From contig OZ035998.1 in assembly GCA_964035015.1 (NCBI GenBank), forward strand, positions 13,908,958 through 13,972,957: a stretch of DNA of 64,000 bases. The letters are read 5' to 3'. A program made the translations under genes and the position numbers. Within the stretch, counting starts at the first letter, position 1, and every line of letters begins with the position of its first letter. The stretch comes from Corallium rubrum. Taxonomy: Eukaryota > Cnidaria > Anthozoa > Scleralcyonacea > Coralliidae. Below, one piece after another: positions 11,440 to 23,600 of this stretch. The notes beneath the pieces were generated by a model. It was given only the letters and a program-made list of their open reading frames with translations, had not been told where the DNA came from and did no database searches.

Positions 11440-11600
11440 AATTGTCAAATGGCCTAGAATTAACGATACCACAACCCTGATCCAAACCCCACTTCTAAAC
11501 CTGATCCTAAACCTAATCACAACCCACGGCAACCCTAGACCTAACCACAACCCCCTGGCAACCCTAAATCTAACCACAACCTTCCGGAAATAAGTCCCAC
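11440..11600 (+). repeat. Degenerate CCTAAACCC-type C-rich repeat
   Basis: Irregular CCTAAAC / CCTAACCACAACCC units. The same composition recurs at 14400-14520, 24780-24850 and 45290-45420. It resembles telomeric CCCTAA but is too irregular to be a telomere. Confidence 0.6.
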
Positions 11601-11610
11601 CTATCAGACC

Positions 11611-11885
11611 CCAACTACACGCGTAACAACGCACAACTTGTTCACGGTTGTCAACAGGTGTGAACAATGTTGTGCTGCTCGCCGTGAACAATGTTGTGCT
11701 GCTTGCTGTGAACAAGTTGTTCACTTATGGTTCGAACAACTTGTTCACGGATAAATCAACAGTCATGAACAAGTTGTTTCAACAGCACATTTTTATAGCC
11801 AATGTTGTTCACATATGTCAACAAGTTGTTACATCATTGTTCAGGCAACAATGCTGTAACAACTTGCGAGATTTTTACGCGTGTA
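11611..11885. mobile_element. MITE with ACACGCGTAA ends and TTGTTCA-type internal repeats
   Basis: Ends read CACGCGTAACAA and TTTTTACGCGTG, each bordered by TA. The inside is packed with variants of AACAAGTTGTTCAC in both orientations. A second copy with related ends lies at 37026-37375. Confidence 0.6.
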
Positions 11886-13725
11886 CAACAAGGCCTGACT
11901 ATTTTGTTTATCAAAGATATATCGGATGCTTTTTTGTTTTAACATACCGCATGTGGGATCGAGAGAGAATTACCTACAGTTACCTACTATTGGTAATTGA
12001 AGGCCATGGGACTCTTACTGATTATTTTTATTGGTAATTCTGGTGGGACGAAGGAAAGGGTTATCCTTACCATGAAGTGCTAACTGCGCTTGCGCGTACG
12101 TCGTGCTGGCGCTTTTTAAAAATTGTTCATAAATTCTATTTTTTTAGATCAGCAGTACTAATAGGTAAATAAACAAACGATTGTGTGAATATTTACACAA
12201 TCGTTTCACACAAAAATTGAGTACAGAGGTCAGTGCGTCACGTGCCGGTCTGCTGTTTTCCGGTGTCACAGGAAAGCTGTCCCCCCCAAAAATGTGTCCC
12301 CCCCCGGGACAGATTTCCTAGGAAATGTGTCCCCCCCAGGGACATATTTCCTAGGAAATGTCCCCCTCTTCGGAAATTTGTCCCCCCCCCCCCCCTCCTC
12401 AGAATGATTCCTTACAGGATAATTGATATACGTGTAATGTGGACAAAACTTTTCAAAAGTAAAAAATATATATTTCTGAATGATAAATTATAACAGCTAA
12501 ATATACATTTACAAAAACTGCAATATATAAACTTATTACTCGGGCTACCTGTGGTAGCCGAGTCTAGGTTTCGCGATTATTTTTTTTGTTTTTTGGGTCG
12601 AGATATTGCCCCAAGAGGCTTTGCGAAACTGCAGGCATGACGTCACAGCTCAAATGCTGAATGTTTCAATCATGGCGGATTTTCACACATTTCGATCGAG
12701 TAGTTCAAAGTGAAGTGTTTTTGCCAGCTGCTTGCTTGGCATGGAAGTGTTTGAAGTCAGTTGTTCACAAAACGTTTTCGAGCCCCGCCGAAGCTGTCGC
12801 ATCCAAGTGGCAACCGACATTGGGTCTGGAACTGGACTACAACCGACAACGATATACAGACTACAGTATATTTTTCTCATGGCTTTATAGCGGGTCTCTA
12901 CATTCCATAAATATTTAATACCGCCGGTACAGAGTTAACGCTAACATTCTGGATCTTTATATTGGCCTTTCTAATGCCTTTGGTCGAGCAATTGCAATGT
13001 TCATAGGTTTTCTACATATTGGCTTCAGCAATACTACATGTAACAGTTGTCTGTACGTTGTTCAATGATCTTGGCTGAATTGGTCTGAACTCAGGACCTG
13101 TTAAAACCTCATGAAAACTATTGCAAACAAAATCCAAGATGTGAGAACACAATTAAGGAACATTCATGAAGATGACAGACTTTCAGGAAACAGTTTGTTG
13201 ACATTGACAGTACAGTGTCTTTATATTTTTTGCATTATTAATTATGTCATCATTGTGCTTAATAGTTAATATTACTAAACGAGTTAAATATATTTGTTAT
13301 GCTGAGTAGGAAGCTTGTTGTATACACATGTTGTTTTATGTACCATTTGTGTTTTTACTGACTGTTCCTTGTCTTTGAGTTTGAGATTGGCAATGGACAG
13401 TTATTGTAGCTTTATTGGTCCATTAGGATTTATAATATAATTTTGTCACAAGTATGTTATCCATATTGTGATGTTCATTTTGATATAAATTTTGATGCAT
13501 AGTTTGAGTAAAAAGATATTCATCAGAAAAATAATTTTGAACCAGTCATGTTCCTCCACATACAATTACATACAGTAATACTTTAATGACATATCGGCCA
13601 TTATAACATCAGCCATATAGAGAAATTACAGTGTCTGACATTCACCTACAGTACCAGCGCTGCAGGGTCAAAGAGCCTTCTCAACATGCTCTAAAGCAAA
13701 AACATGGAATCAGGATTCATGTTGT

Positions 13726-14220
13726 ATGAAGATACAGTATTGCATAGACGTAGGGTGCAGGTATATTTTACTAGTCACCTATTGCATATTTGCTAGTGCA
13801 TCTGTACTTGGTCTACATACATGTGAAGTTTGGACACCTCAAACAATAACTAAAATCAGTAAGGTTGAAAGACTACAATGCAGGGCAACTAAATATATTT
13901 TAAGTTTTTGAACTGGCTGGATGATTTATCATACAATCTGTCAAATGACCATCTGAAAACAGTTAATCTACTACTATACCATTATCATACTGGCATTTCT
14001 GAAAGATCTTATCTATTTTAAATGTTATACAGGTCACTAATATTCCTATTACTGTAATAGTTTTGTGCAACTCAATAATTCAGTCAGAATCACTAGAAAC
14101 AGTTCAGTTTCTAAGTGCTGTACTATTGGAGTAGTCTAATCCACCTCAGTTAATTGGTTTAAAACTCAACTTTCTAATCACTGCATTAATGCTGTAATTA
14201 TTAATTAATGTTTATGACAT
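13726..14220 (+). pseudogene. Eroded C-terminal fragment of a non-LTR reverse transcriptase
   Basis: One frame reads VGCRYILLVTYCIFASASVL, then HTCEVWTPQT and KVERLQCRATKYIL before a stop. The VE-x-x-Q-x-RATK block is characteristic of the region after the RT fingers/thumb in CR1/jockey-type elements. Several stops follow. There are no catalytic motifs. Confidence 0.5.
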
Positions 14221-15274
14221 CAATAACTTTTTTTTTGGAAATCAATGTTTAAAATGTTCTTCATCCCGACCTGTAACATACTCTCTTCTAAACCTTACTG
14301 CTACTGACCTTAATCACTTATATCTATTGTATTTGTTTACATGATTATCCTGAATTGTGAAATGGTCTAGAATTCCAGATAATCCTGAATAGTAAAGAAA
14401 ATGAAACCCAACCCTGACCCCCACCTCTAAACCTGAACCTAACGACAACCCCCAGTAACCCTAAATCTAACCACAATCCCCCTGGGAGAAACTTCTGCCT
14501 CTAGACCCTGACCACAACACCCCTACTGTTTTGTTTTTTTGTTATGCTTTTTAGTTCAACATCCTGCATGTGGGACACTCGACAGAGAAGTCCCTTAGGC
14601 TTCAGGATAATCCTGAATTCTAGACACTTTAAACTGACAATTCAGGATAGTCCTGCACCACATTCAGCCTTCAATCTGATCTTCCTTGGCCCACTCCCAC
14701 CTCTTTGCTCATGCGTTATAGAGACCTCTGCACTTTCCAGTAGCCCGAGTGCACACCTGACCCAGGTGTCTTGTTTATTTAATAAAAACTTCTGATCACC
14801 TACCCCCAGAATGGCAAAGAATGGCACATGCATGGCAAAGCCAGCATCACCTATCTCCCAGCTACTACGTACACCAGTATGCATGACCAATACGGGTCGC
14901 TTTTGAGAGTCATCGCTCATTGAAAAAAGGTGTCTACTGCGTTTGTGAATGCATAATAAACACTTCCGTATATACCGCTTTTTGAAAAACGGCAAACTAC
15001 ACTATTATAATAATAACAAAGCAAGAAAATGGTGAGCTGCCGAGAATTTCGACAACGAAATACTAACGTTTCACGCGGAACCCTTCATTAACCTCGAGCC
15101 AACACGCTCTTGGCGTAAAGCAGACAGCAAATTTTAATAATAGCGAGGGTCTTTGGTGAAGGGAAATTTCGAGTTTAAGAATATATGCAGGCTAGCAAAT
15201 ACACATGCACACATATATTGTGTGTGTGTTTGCTGGGCTGCATATATTCTTAAAGTCGAAATTTTCTTTATCGG

Positions 15275-15279
<5 letters not shown>

Positions 15280-15369
<90 letters not shown>
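15280..15369 (+). repeat. (CA)n-(TA)n compound microsatellite
   Basis: ACACAC run followed by about 70 bp of TA. It directly abuts the palindrome beginning at 15375, suggesting the TA tract is the insertion target or a tail. Confidence 0.95.
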
Positions 15370-15372
<3 letters not shown>

Positions 15373-15374
15373 AT

Positions 15375-15473
15375 GTTTACAACACGAGCGGCCGTGTCGT
15401 ATTGAATATACACTCACGAGCCGAAGGCGAGTGATTGCATATTCAATACAACAAGGACGCGAGTGTTGTAAAC
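15375..15473. repeat. ~100-bp perfect-type palindrome, family A copy 1
   Basis: GTTTACAACACGAGCGG on the left pairs with GTGTTGTAAAC on the right; the centre is CGAGCCGAAGGCGAG. Near-identical copies are at 15704-15803 and 42552-42650. The stretch 15366-15690 is repeated in tandem at 15691-15970. Confidence 0.85.
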
Positions 15474-15703
15474 AACTTGTGAAATGAATGAATAGTAAAA
15501 ATCCCTTTGGGATATTGAGATGGTATAATTAGTTACAAGCACTAGTGGTTGTATCAGAAGAGTATACATCCACCAGTGGTTGTAACTAATTAGCATCATT
15601 GGTTTTAGTTTGTATGTGGTTTACAGGGGTATACATGTGACGTAATTTCTGAAATTGGATTGGCTGCAAAACTCATGACTTAGTAATGAATTTCACAAGT
15701 AAT

Positions 15704-15803
15704 GTTTACAACACGAGCGGCCGTGTTGTATTGAATTATACAATCACGAGCCGAAGGCGAGTGATTGTATATTCAATACAACAAGGACGCGAGTGTTGTA
15801 AAC
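15704..15803. repeat. Palindrome family A copy 2 (tandem duplicate)
   Basis: Same hairpin as 15375-15473 including the flanking AACTTGTGAAATGAAT, so a block of about 300 bp was duplicated, not just the palindrome. Confidence 0.85.
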
Positions 15804-15975
15804 AACTTGTGAAATGAATAAATAGTAAAAATCCCTTTGGGATAATCATATTGAGATGCTAATTAGTTACAAGCACTAGTGGTTTGTATGGGGTTTACAG
15901 GGGTATACATGTGACGTAATTTCTGAAATTGGATTGGCTGCAAAACTCATGAATTAGTTATGAATTTCACAAATA

Positions 15976-16012
<37 letters not shown>

Positions 16013-16993
16013 ATATAGTGTGCCTCTTCCTTTTCATACGCCTCCATTTTTTGCGAAGTCCAATTTCGTAGACGTCTGATGTTTTCTCTTACTGAGGGAA
16101 AAAAGGCTATCAGACTGTTCCACGTTATTCGATAGTTTTGGTGTCAAAATAATGAAAGAGAACGTTCGAAAGCCAGCTCGCGGAAGTGCATTAGAATTTC
16201 AATTTCGTCAGTGGTCATGGTCATGGTCATGCTGAATTTCCAATTTATTAGTTAAATAGATGTTCAAAAACAAATACATTAATCATTGCCGACTGCGATA
16301 AACATTTCAATGGCGTCATGGGAGACCTTTCAGTATAAATCGAATATACTTACATACGGCAAATCACAAACGGAAGCTTTCAGTCTGAACATACAACTTG
16401 TCCTAACTTCTAACGGCTAACTGCTGATTCCGAACTGCAGTTTGCGGTGTGCCGTAAATGTGCGATCTATTCTTTATTATTTAAGGCCTCTAATATTGAT
16501 GTATACCGTCTTGGGCAGTAATTAGTAGGACCCTTCAGAAATATATATTTTTTACTTTCAAAAAGTTTTGTCCAATTACACGTATATCAATTATCCTGTT
16601 AGGAATCATTCTGAGGGGGGGGACAAATTTCCGAAGAGGGGGACATGTTTCCTAGGAAATGTGTTCCCCTGGGGAGACATATTTCCCAGGAAATGTGTCC
16701 CTGGGGGGACACATTTTGGGGGGGGACACATTTTGGGGGGGACACATTTACTGGGACACCTGTAATGCACACCGAACTGAGTCCGGATATGGGTTTCGAC
16801 TTTCGACGTGCAGTCATTTTGTTTAGAAAAAAAAACAATGAAGGAAACTTTGAAAAACCCCAACAGCGGGTGTTAGTATCTAAAGCAACGTACCTCTCCG
16901 ACGTACTACAGTATAGTACTATTTAATTATAATCGAAATAAAGTAAGGTTAGATAAACTGTCGAAACAGAGAACGTAGGAATCTAACGTTTCG

Positions 16994-17276
16994 AGCATAG
17001 TCCCTAGAAATAAATTGTCTGGAAACGCGGCCGAAGTCTTTGTTCTAGGTTTTTGTTCACGTTTGTGCACCTTATTTCACCTTAACGCTTGCTGAACACA
17101 TTGTATTTTTGGTATAATGAAGCAATCAACCAATAGCAGCGTTGCTTTATAAATATTAATGAACGTAAAACAAAAGATTGTGCACCTTATTTGCCACCCT
17201 CAACCTAAATTGTATCTCATTGTTAACCGCTTTGATGTTCGCGGCGTCTCCAGACAATATAATTCTAGGGACTATG
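16994..17276. mobile_element. MITE family M1 copy (inverted ends around TGGTTTGGAAAC-like core)
   Basis: CATAGTCCCTAGAA at the left is inverted as TTCTAGGGACTATG at the right. The inside shares GTTTTTGTTCACGTTTGTGCA, TATAATGAAGCAATCA and TAAATATTAATGAACGTAAA-like blocks with copies at 33912-34232, 38965-39211, 39890-40196 and 45565-46196. Confidence 0.7.
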
Positions 17277-17399
17277 TTTCGAGCGAAGGTCTTCGTCAGA
17301 GAGAAACGTGTTTCTCGTTTCTCTCTGATGAAGGACCTTCGCTCGAAACGTTGGACTCCTACGTTCTCTGTTTCGGCAGTATATGATTATCTAACCTTA

Positions 17400-18400
17400 C
17401 TTTATTTCGATTGTTGTTTCTACACTGCCTACGCAGCACGCTACTTTTATCTCAGCTTATTTAATATACTAGAAATACATGAATGCATGCAACAACCCCT
17501 CGCCCGCTTTTATTAAATGCTTTCTTGAAACACTCCCCACCCACCCACCCTGATTAAAATAAGCACACCTGATATACAGCCAATATAAAAACAAACAGAC
17601 ACAAAAACAAATGATAATCCTCAAGATCATTCTATAATTTATGGATAAGATGACTAAACTGATTTAACATATCAAAGCAAAACTTAGATTTCATTACTAA
17701 ATTCTGGTTGTACAAAATATGTTTTTAGGAGGTTTCAAAAGGGACTATTTTCAACAAGCTTTAAGTGGCTTCCCTATGCATACATGTTTTGCAAAGGCAG
17801 AATTAAAAGTCAACAGCTCAAAAATTACATTTATAATAGAGTCCGAGATAAAAACAATTCGGTAGAATCGGATTCTTGAAAGCAGTATTAAACAGACAAC
17901 GTTTCAGTCGAAAATTTGGAAATACAGCCAAAAAAATCGCCAAAGCCCATGGCCATGAATGATGAGTATTTAATAATAAAAGTAATGAAGTAATGCCAAT
18001 GGAAAACATCACGTCTACATAAGCTTTTAAAGGTAGTGTTTTAAGTTAGTTTTAGTTAAACTGATTTATGGTTTGGACGAACAAAGGGAAAGCACGAAAA
18101 CGTGAAGCTGTATATTGTTTAGGTTAAGCGAAAACTTGAAAAATATAACAAGAATCCTGCCGTTATATTTGACCACGGAGTGAGTGACTGCAGATCGTGT
18201 TTTTGTTTATCATACGGCGTTTGGTTTCTTCAAGTTCTCTGGTTTCTTTTCAAGATATATTAAACGGGTTGTTTGTATCCTTCTTTTCTTCGTGCTCCAT
18301 TTCGGTTCGTTTAAATAAACGAAAGCAAAATACTATTTGTTTGAGGAGTTCATAGTTTTCTTCGTCGCTAGTCACCAGTGTCCAACTATTATTACCGCGT
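17400..18400. other. No gene recognised
   Basis: AT-rich sequence with only short, domain-less ORFs. Confidence 0.4.
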
Positions 18401-18412
18401 GACGTCGTACCA

Positions 18413-18414
<2 letters not shown>

Positions 18415-18483
<69 letters not shown>
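18415..18483 (+). repeat. (TA)n microsatellite
   Basis: About 70 bp of pure TA. Confidence 0.95.
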
Positions 18484-18492
<9 letters not shown>

Positions 18493-18599
18493 CCCAGATT
18501 TCGTCTCCCTCGCTTTTTCTACACGCGTGTAAAGTGGACTCCACGCATGTCGAGATTAGCACCCTCACCGGGCTCCGGGCCTTCGGCCCTCCGCCCGGG

Positions 18600-20159
18600 C
18601 ACAGAATAAGGATCAACCAGAAGTCCAACTCTCTGTCGGCACCTTTGATGTAAGCGTCCTCGGGAAATGTCGGCCTCGCGATCCCGGCGCCATTTTGAAA
18701 GTAAGTGCAACCGGGAAATTATCCCCCTCGTCCTTACGACCCTCGGGCTCCTGTAGTCAATTACTCTTGGCCTTCTTGTGACCTTTTAATTAACTTTATA
18801 TTGTTATCTATAGATATAAATGATATTTAGTTAAGTAAATAAGTAATTTACTTTAGAAAACGATTCTTTGGAGATAGAATTCTTTGACCACGACCTTATT
18901 AAAACTTCAGTGAGCGGATACTACGGGTAAAAGTCCGTGGCAAAAAAGTCCTGTAGTCATGAAGCGGGTTTTACATTTCTCGATTTTGCCGACACATTTG
19001 TTTATAGAAAAAGATTGCTAACAATTTCGGAACTACGCATTGTTGAAATACATCGGGTACGTATGTTGTTAGAAATTTTATAAGCTTTCATTTGGTATAT
19101 AATTCAAGTTTTAGTGTTATCTGTAACTTTTTAAAATGTTCAAAATGTTCTCACCATTGTTCGTAAAATAAGAATGGTATAATGGGAAATGGATTCCTCA
19201 CAAGTGTTAGAGAATTTTGGATTTTGTTTTTAAATACTAAACGCACAGCCCTGAACAAGATATTAAACAAAGGGTACTGTCAAGTGCTATTCATGTCAGA
19301 ACTTTTAATTTTCTTGCTGGGAAGTATTTTAAAATATGAAAAAAACATTATTATTTTGACGTTGACAGTCTGAAATGGATGAATTTCTTAAGTTTGTTTT
19401 GCCTTTTGTTGTTTTGGTGTTTGCTATAACCTCAGAAAGACGTCTGGCATGAACCTAAGATATTTCTTGAACAGAAGCTAATTCAAATACGAAAGGAGTG
19501 GAAACGTTTGCAGACTTCTAATTGAAGTTGAAAACGTTTTTGGTGCAAATTAGTGATCATACCTTTTGAATATATGAAAAAATATTAAAACTTTTATGGT
19601 CAATGGTCAGAACATTTTGAACATTTTAAAAAGTTACAGGTAACACTATGATTTGAACTATATACCGAATGAAAGCTTATAAAATTTCTAACAACATACG
19701 TACTCGATGTATTTCAACAATGCGTAGTTCCGAAATTTTTAGCCATCTTTCTCTATAAACAAGTGTGTCGGCATTAATCGAGAAATGTAAAACCCGCTTC
19801 GTGAGTACAGGACTTTTTTGCCACGGACTTTTACCCGTGGTATCCGCGTACTGAAGTTTTAATAATCTCGTGGTCAAAGAATTTCATCTCCAACGAAATG
19901 TTTTCTAAAGTAAATTACTTATTACTTAATAAATATTATTTATATATATAGATAACAATATAAAGTTAATTAAAAGGTCACAAGAAGGCCAAGAGTAATT
20001 GACTACAGGAGCCCGAGGGTCGTAAGGACGAGGGGGATAATTTCCCGGTTGCACTTACTTTCAAAATGGCGCCGGGATCGCGAGGCCGACATTTCCCGAG
20101 GACGCTTACATCAAAGGTGCCGACAGAGAGTTGGACTTCTGGTTGATCCTTATTCTGTG
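18600..20159. mobile_element. Large foldback element, arms ~550 bp
   Basis: Arms 18600-19156 and 19605-20159 are inverted copies with few differences, closing with CACAGAATAAGG at each tip. The loop of about 450 bp carries no recognisable gene. Each arm includes a GC-rich segment with CGCCATTTTGAAAGTAAGTG. No target duplication is evident. Such long, similar arms imply recent origin or arm-to-arm conversion. Confidence 0.8.
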
Positions 20160-20500
20160 GCTCCACGCTCCCCAGCGAAACACAGGCACGTGACACAGGT
20201 ATAGGCTGGCGAAATCGAAAGTAGCTGAAAATGTTTTGCATATATTTTTAAAAATCAATATATTTTTAAATATCAATATAACTAAAAATCGTAAGGAAAA
20301 CTTATTATAGTTTTCAACTTATAAAAAAGCGAAATATAGATTATGCAGTTGTGCTTTGAATCTTTTTTGAATGTTTTATCCCCCCTGTCGTGTTTCCAAG
20401 AAAACAACAAAACCACCGCTTCCAAGTATTAGCTGAAGTGCATATCAGCATAATATATTATTATCACGGGTCAACAGTGCCAGAATAGAATCTCTACAAA

Positions 20501-20685
20501 ATGATTTTTTTCTGTCAAACGAGATTCGTTCAAGTTCTCTTTTTTCTTTCGGCTTTGTCCTTTATGGCGGAGCAGGCAAAAGTTCAAGCCGAAAACAAGT
20601 TAAAGTGCTTTATAACGGATCAATGTTCGTGCATTGTGAATAGTACTAAGCCACCGCTAGAAATGTCGTTACGGCCAATAAACAG
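20501..20685 (+). CDS. Gene 1 exon 1: signal peptide
   Basis: Starts at ATG 20501 and ends AACAG before GTGAGT (phase 2). It contains a hydrophobic signal and a C-x6-C-x-C segment (LKCFITDQCSC) that matches the same exon of gene 2. Confidence 0.75.
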
Positions 20686-23600
20686 GTGAGTGGACTTAAG
20701 TGAAATAATCCAAGACTTATATCAACTGTCCTGTTGTTCACTAATACCTTTTGTGCATGAAACAGTACTGAGGAAAAAGATGCAGCAACTGTATCGAAAA
20801 TCTGGCCACCACTCACCAAGGTTGTTTATTTATTAATCTTATTTATTAATGTTGCATGCGGTTTATTTTAGTATATAGCGGACTGTCGTGAAAAACATTG
20901 ATAGAATTGGATATTATGGTATTAAATTGTATGTGAACGTATCTTGAAAACAACTTAACGTAATACGTCTAAAAAAATATAAAATAATCCTGGTTGGAGA
21001 ACAGTAAACTGGCGTGAAGAACTCGGCGTAAAAATACATTTGTTTAACGTGGTAACGCGTTCCGATAAGATTTGGTTTCTATTCTAAATATTATGCAGTA
21101 CAGTATGGTTGTACAAAGTGAAAGTACCGTACCTGTTTATCCATGCAACTAAGGTTTAATTATCTGTTTATAAGACTTAAAACTCTTCCGTCGTATAGTT
21201 GGGTAAGGTTTTCTTTTTTTCTCTCTGAAGTATATTCGGCTGTATTGGAAGAATTTTGAGTTCAGCTTGCTTTTGCTGTGCCAAATATTAAAAACAATTG
21301 AGTCGTCAACATTGAATTGAGTTGTGTCTGCACAATTATTATACTAATAATAACTGATAAGCCACGGTCACGGAGTTACTAGTTTTCTTTCACTGACTTT
21401 CCGAAGCCTAATACTTAGCATTAATCAAACTGCCATGATCTGACATATTCTACTGTGGTTGCATATTATATTAATAAAATATGTTTCTTTTTCGTGCGTG
21501 ATGTTGTCCTTTAACATGCATATTGAGAATCAGTTCCACTGTATATCTTTTTCTTGAATATATCCTCAAGATATTTATTCTACCATTTAATAAGACAGGT
21601 AAGAGTATTCCAAAAGTGGTTACAACTCAATCTTTGTAGCGCTTCCAGTGTGCCACGGCCTTTGATGTATTATACTGAAATAGATAACAGAATCGACTCC
21701 TTGTCCTTGACCTTGCCTGTGACTGTGATCTCTGCAGTAGCCACTACAAAATAAAACTAGAACCAAGCTATAGTTGGATTCTCAGATGGCTGAAAAGTTA
21801 AAATTAGAGTAACCCGCTATAAGCCTATAAGTGCTATTAGATATTTGTATCAGACAATAATTATACAGGTGATTATAGGATATCGATTGCGGGGCCCAAG
21901 CCTCAGTGATTCAATGCTGGGATCACTGAACACGAATTTCCGGAGTATTGTGTTTTTCAACACATCATATTAGCTGGCCTATTTTGCTCACTAGTGACTG
22001 CTATCATAATAAAAATGAAGTCTTTTTTCTAGCTCTGTTACTGAAATGTACATAATCTGTATAATACTTTTATGAAAGACTCACCGTCTGAAGGTTTCTC
22101 CAGATATGAATAGACTTGTCTGGCGTTTATAATAGCCATCTCAAGAATAAAGTGAGAGGTACAGCTAGTACACTGAGTGTATAGAAAAGCTGTAAATGCT
22201 GATGATTCTAATTTTAACAGTTCTGTCAAATGAGAATTCTTGCTAATCTCTTTTTTCACTAGAACTGTCATTAATAATGAATCCTTTTATAACTGTATGC
22301 ATGTTCAAAAATTATTTAGTATACTAAATCAGAGGGTTTGTAGTAATTATAATTGAGAATAAAACACTGAATTCATTCCCACTGACAGCAGATCACAACA
22401 GTTAAACTGTACATGAACAGTACAAATCTGCTGTTAAATTGGCATATAGGCTGATGTATATCTGAAGTACTGTCATCTAAATGTAGAGTTTTTGTAAAGC
22501 TAGCAATTAATACAAAAAAAATGAAAATATACCCAGCAAAAGGACCATTGGCAGCACTGTTTTAAATGATATGCAGTCTATAATACTTAATGAAATTTAA
22601 TATTGGTTGGAGCAAAATTATTTACCAACCTAATTACTAAACAGGTAACTATAAATATAATATTTAAAAATAAATAATAAACGTTTACTCCAGTTATTCC
22701 ATATCCAATGTGAATTACAGTAGAGTCATGAACGATTACACTGTACTTGTATAACTTAATGTCTTTATGCATTGCATTGCATTGCATTGCATTGCATTGC
22801 AAATAGTTAACCCTTTCATGTATGGCTTTTCAAGTCTTCTCCCCTTGATAAGTACAATCATCTGGCATTAGACAAAGTTATTTTAACAAGATAATGTAAA
22901 GTTGTTCTACAACAACAATGTGAATAAAAGGGTTAATTATAATTCAACAATATATACTATACAACCACAGTATATATATATGCCAATTTAATTTAATTTA
23001 TATCTTAACTTTATAAAGTCAAGTATAGATTGTCAGGAGTGTAAGTAACTGCCAAAATTGGGCACTCAAAGTTTCTGTATTTCTGACACCTAAATATTTT
23101 CAATATTCACTATATATTGACAAAGAGTACAATCTTTGCAATTGTTATCAATACAAGTAGTAAATTAACCCTGAAGGCATTAAGGCATAATACATTAATT
23201 ATGTGCAGTTACTGTAACCCTCAAAACACAAGAGTTAAACAATATGTCCACCCCACCCAATTACGGTAGTACTAACTCATCCACCTGGGCCTAACTTTGG
23301 ACAATTCAGGAACTCTAACATAAGAGGCAGTGTGGTGAGTGTGCTAAATGCACATGCTGCCTATGCCAAAACACATCTACTGTACATGTATAGTAAGCTC
23401 TTACCATAAGTTAATTTATGCATGGTAATTCTTACTGTAATCTGATCCTCTGGGGCAACCCAAGGGCAACCCTTGGGCAAACAAGGCTCAGTAGTGCCCA
23501 GGGGTGGAAAATTTTATTGATCATCTGATCCCACTGCACAGATGCCCAGGGGTAGGGGTGGGAAATATTGATTTCTGAACATGATAGGCTTATTTAAAGT

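Larger units (their letters stand above)
12262..16760. mobile_element. 4.5-kb inverted-repeat element with CCCC-rich subterminal repeats
   Basis: Left arm 12262-12480 and right arm 16535-16760 are inverted copies: GGTGTCACAGG versus CAGGTGTCCCAG at the tips, several AAATGTGTCCCC units, and a matching AT-rich inner block (AGGATAATTGATATACGTGTAA). The interior contains only secondary insertions (a LINE fragment, (TA)n, two palindromes) and no transposase. Target duplication could not be fixed because of the variable C-runs at the tips. Confidence 0.7.

Noticed and set aside
12661..12918. 85-residue ORF as a host gene
   Set aside because: No recognisable domain, overlaps an ORF on the opposite strand, and lies inside an inverted-repeat element.
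15153..15434. Tyr-Ile repeat ORFs on both strands, also at 18392-18628 and 41765-42089
   Set aside because: Translations of (TA)n tracts.
20766..20820. Possible extra exon of gene 1 (TEEKDAATVSKIWPPLTK) after an AACAG acceptor
   Set aside because: It would leave in phase 0, whereas the next exon needs phase 2; joining exon 1 directly to 31526 keeps the frame and matches gene 2.
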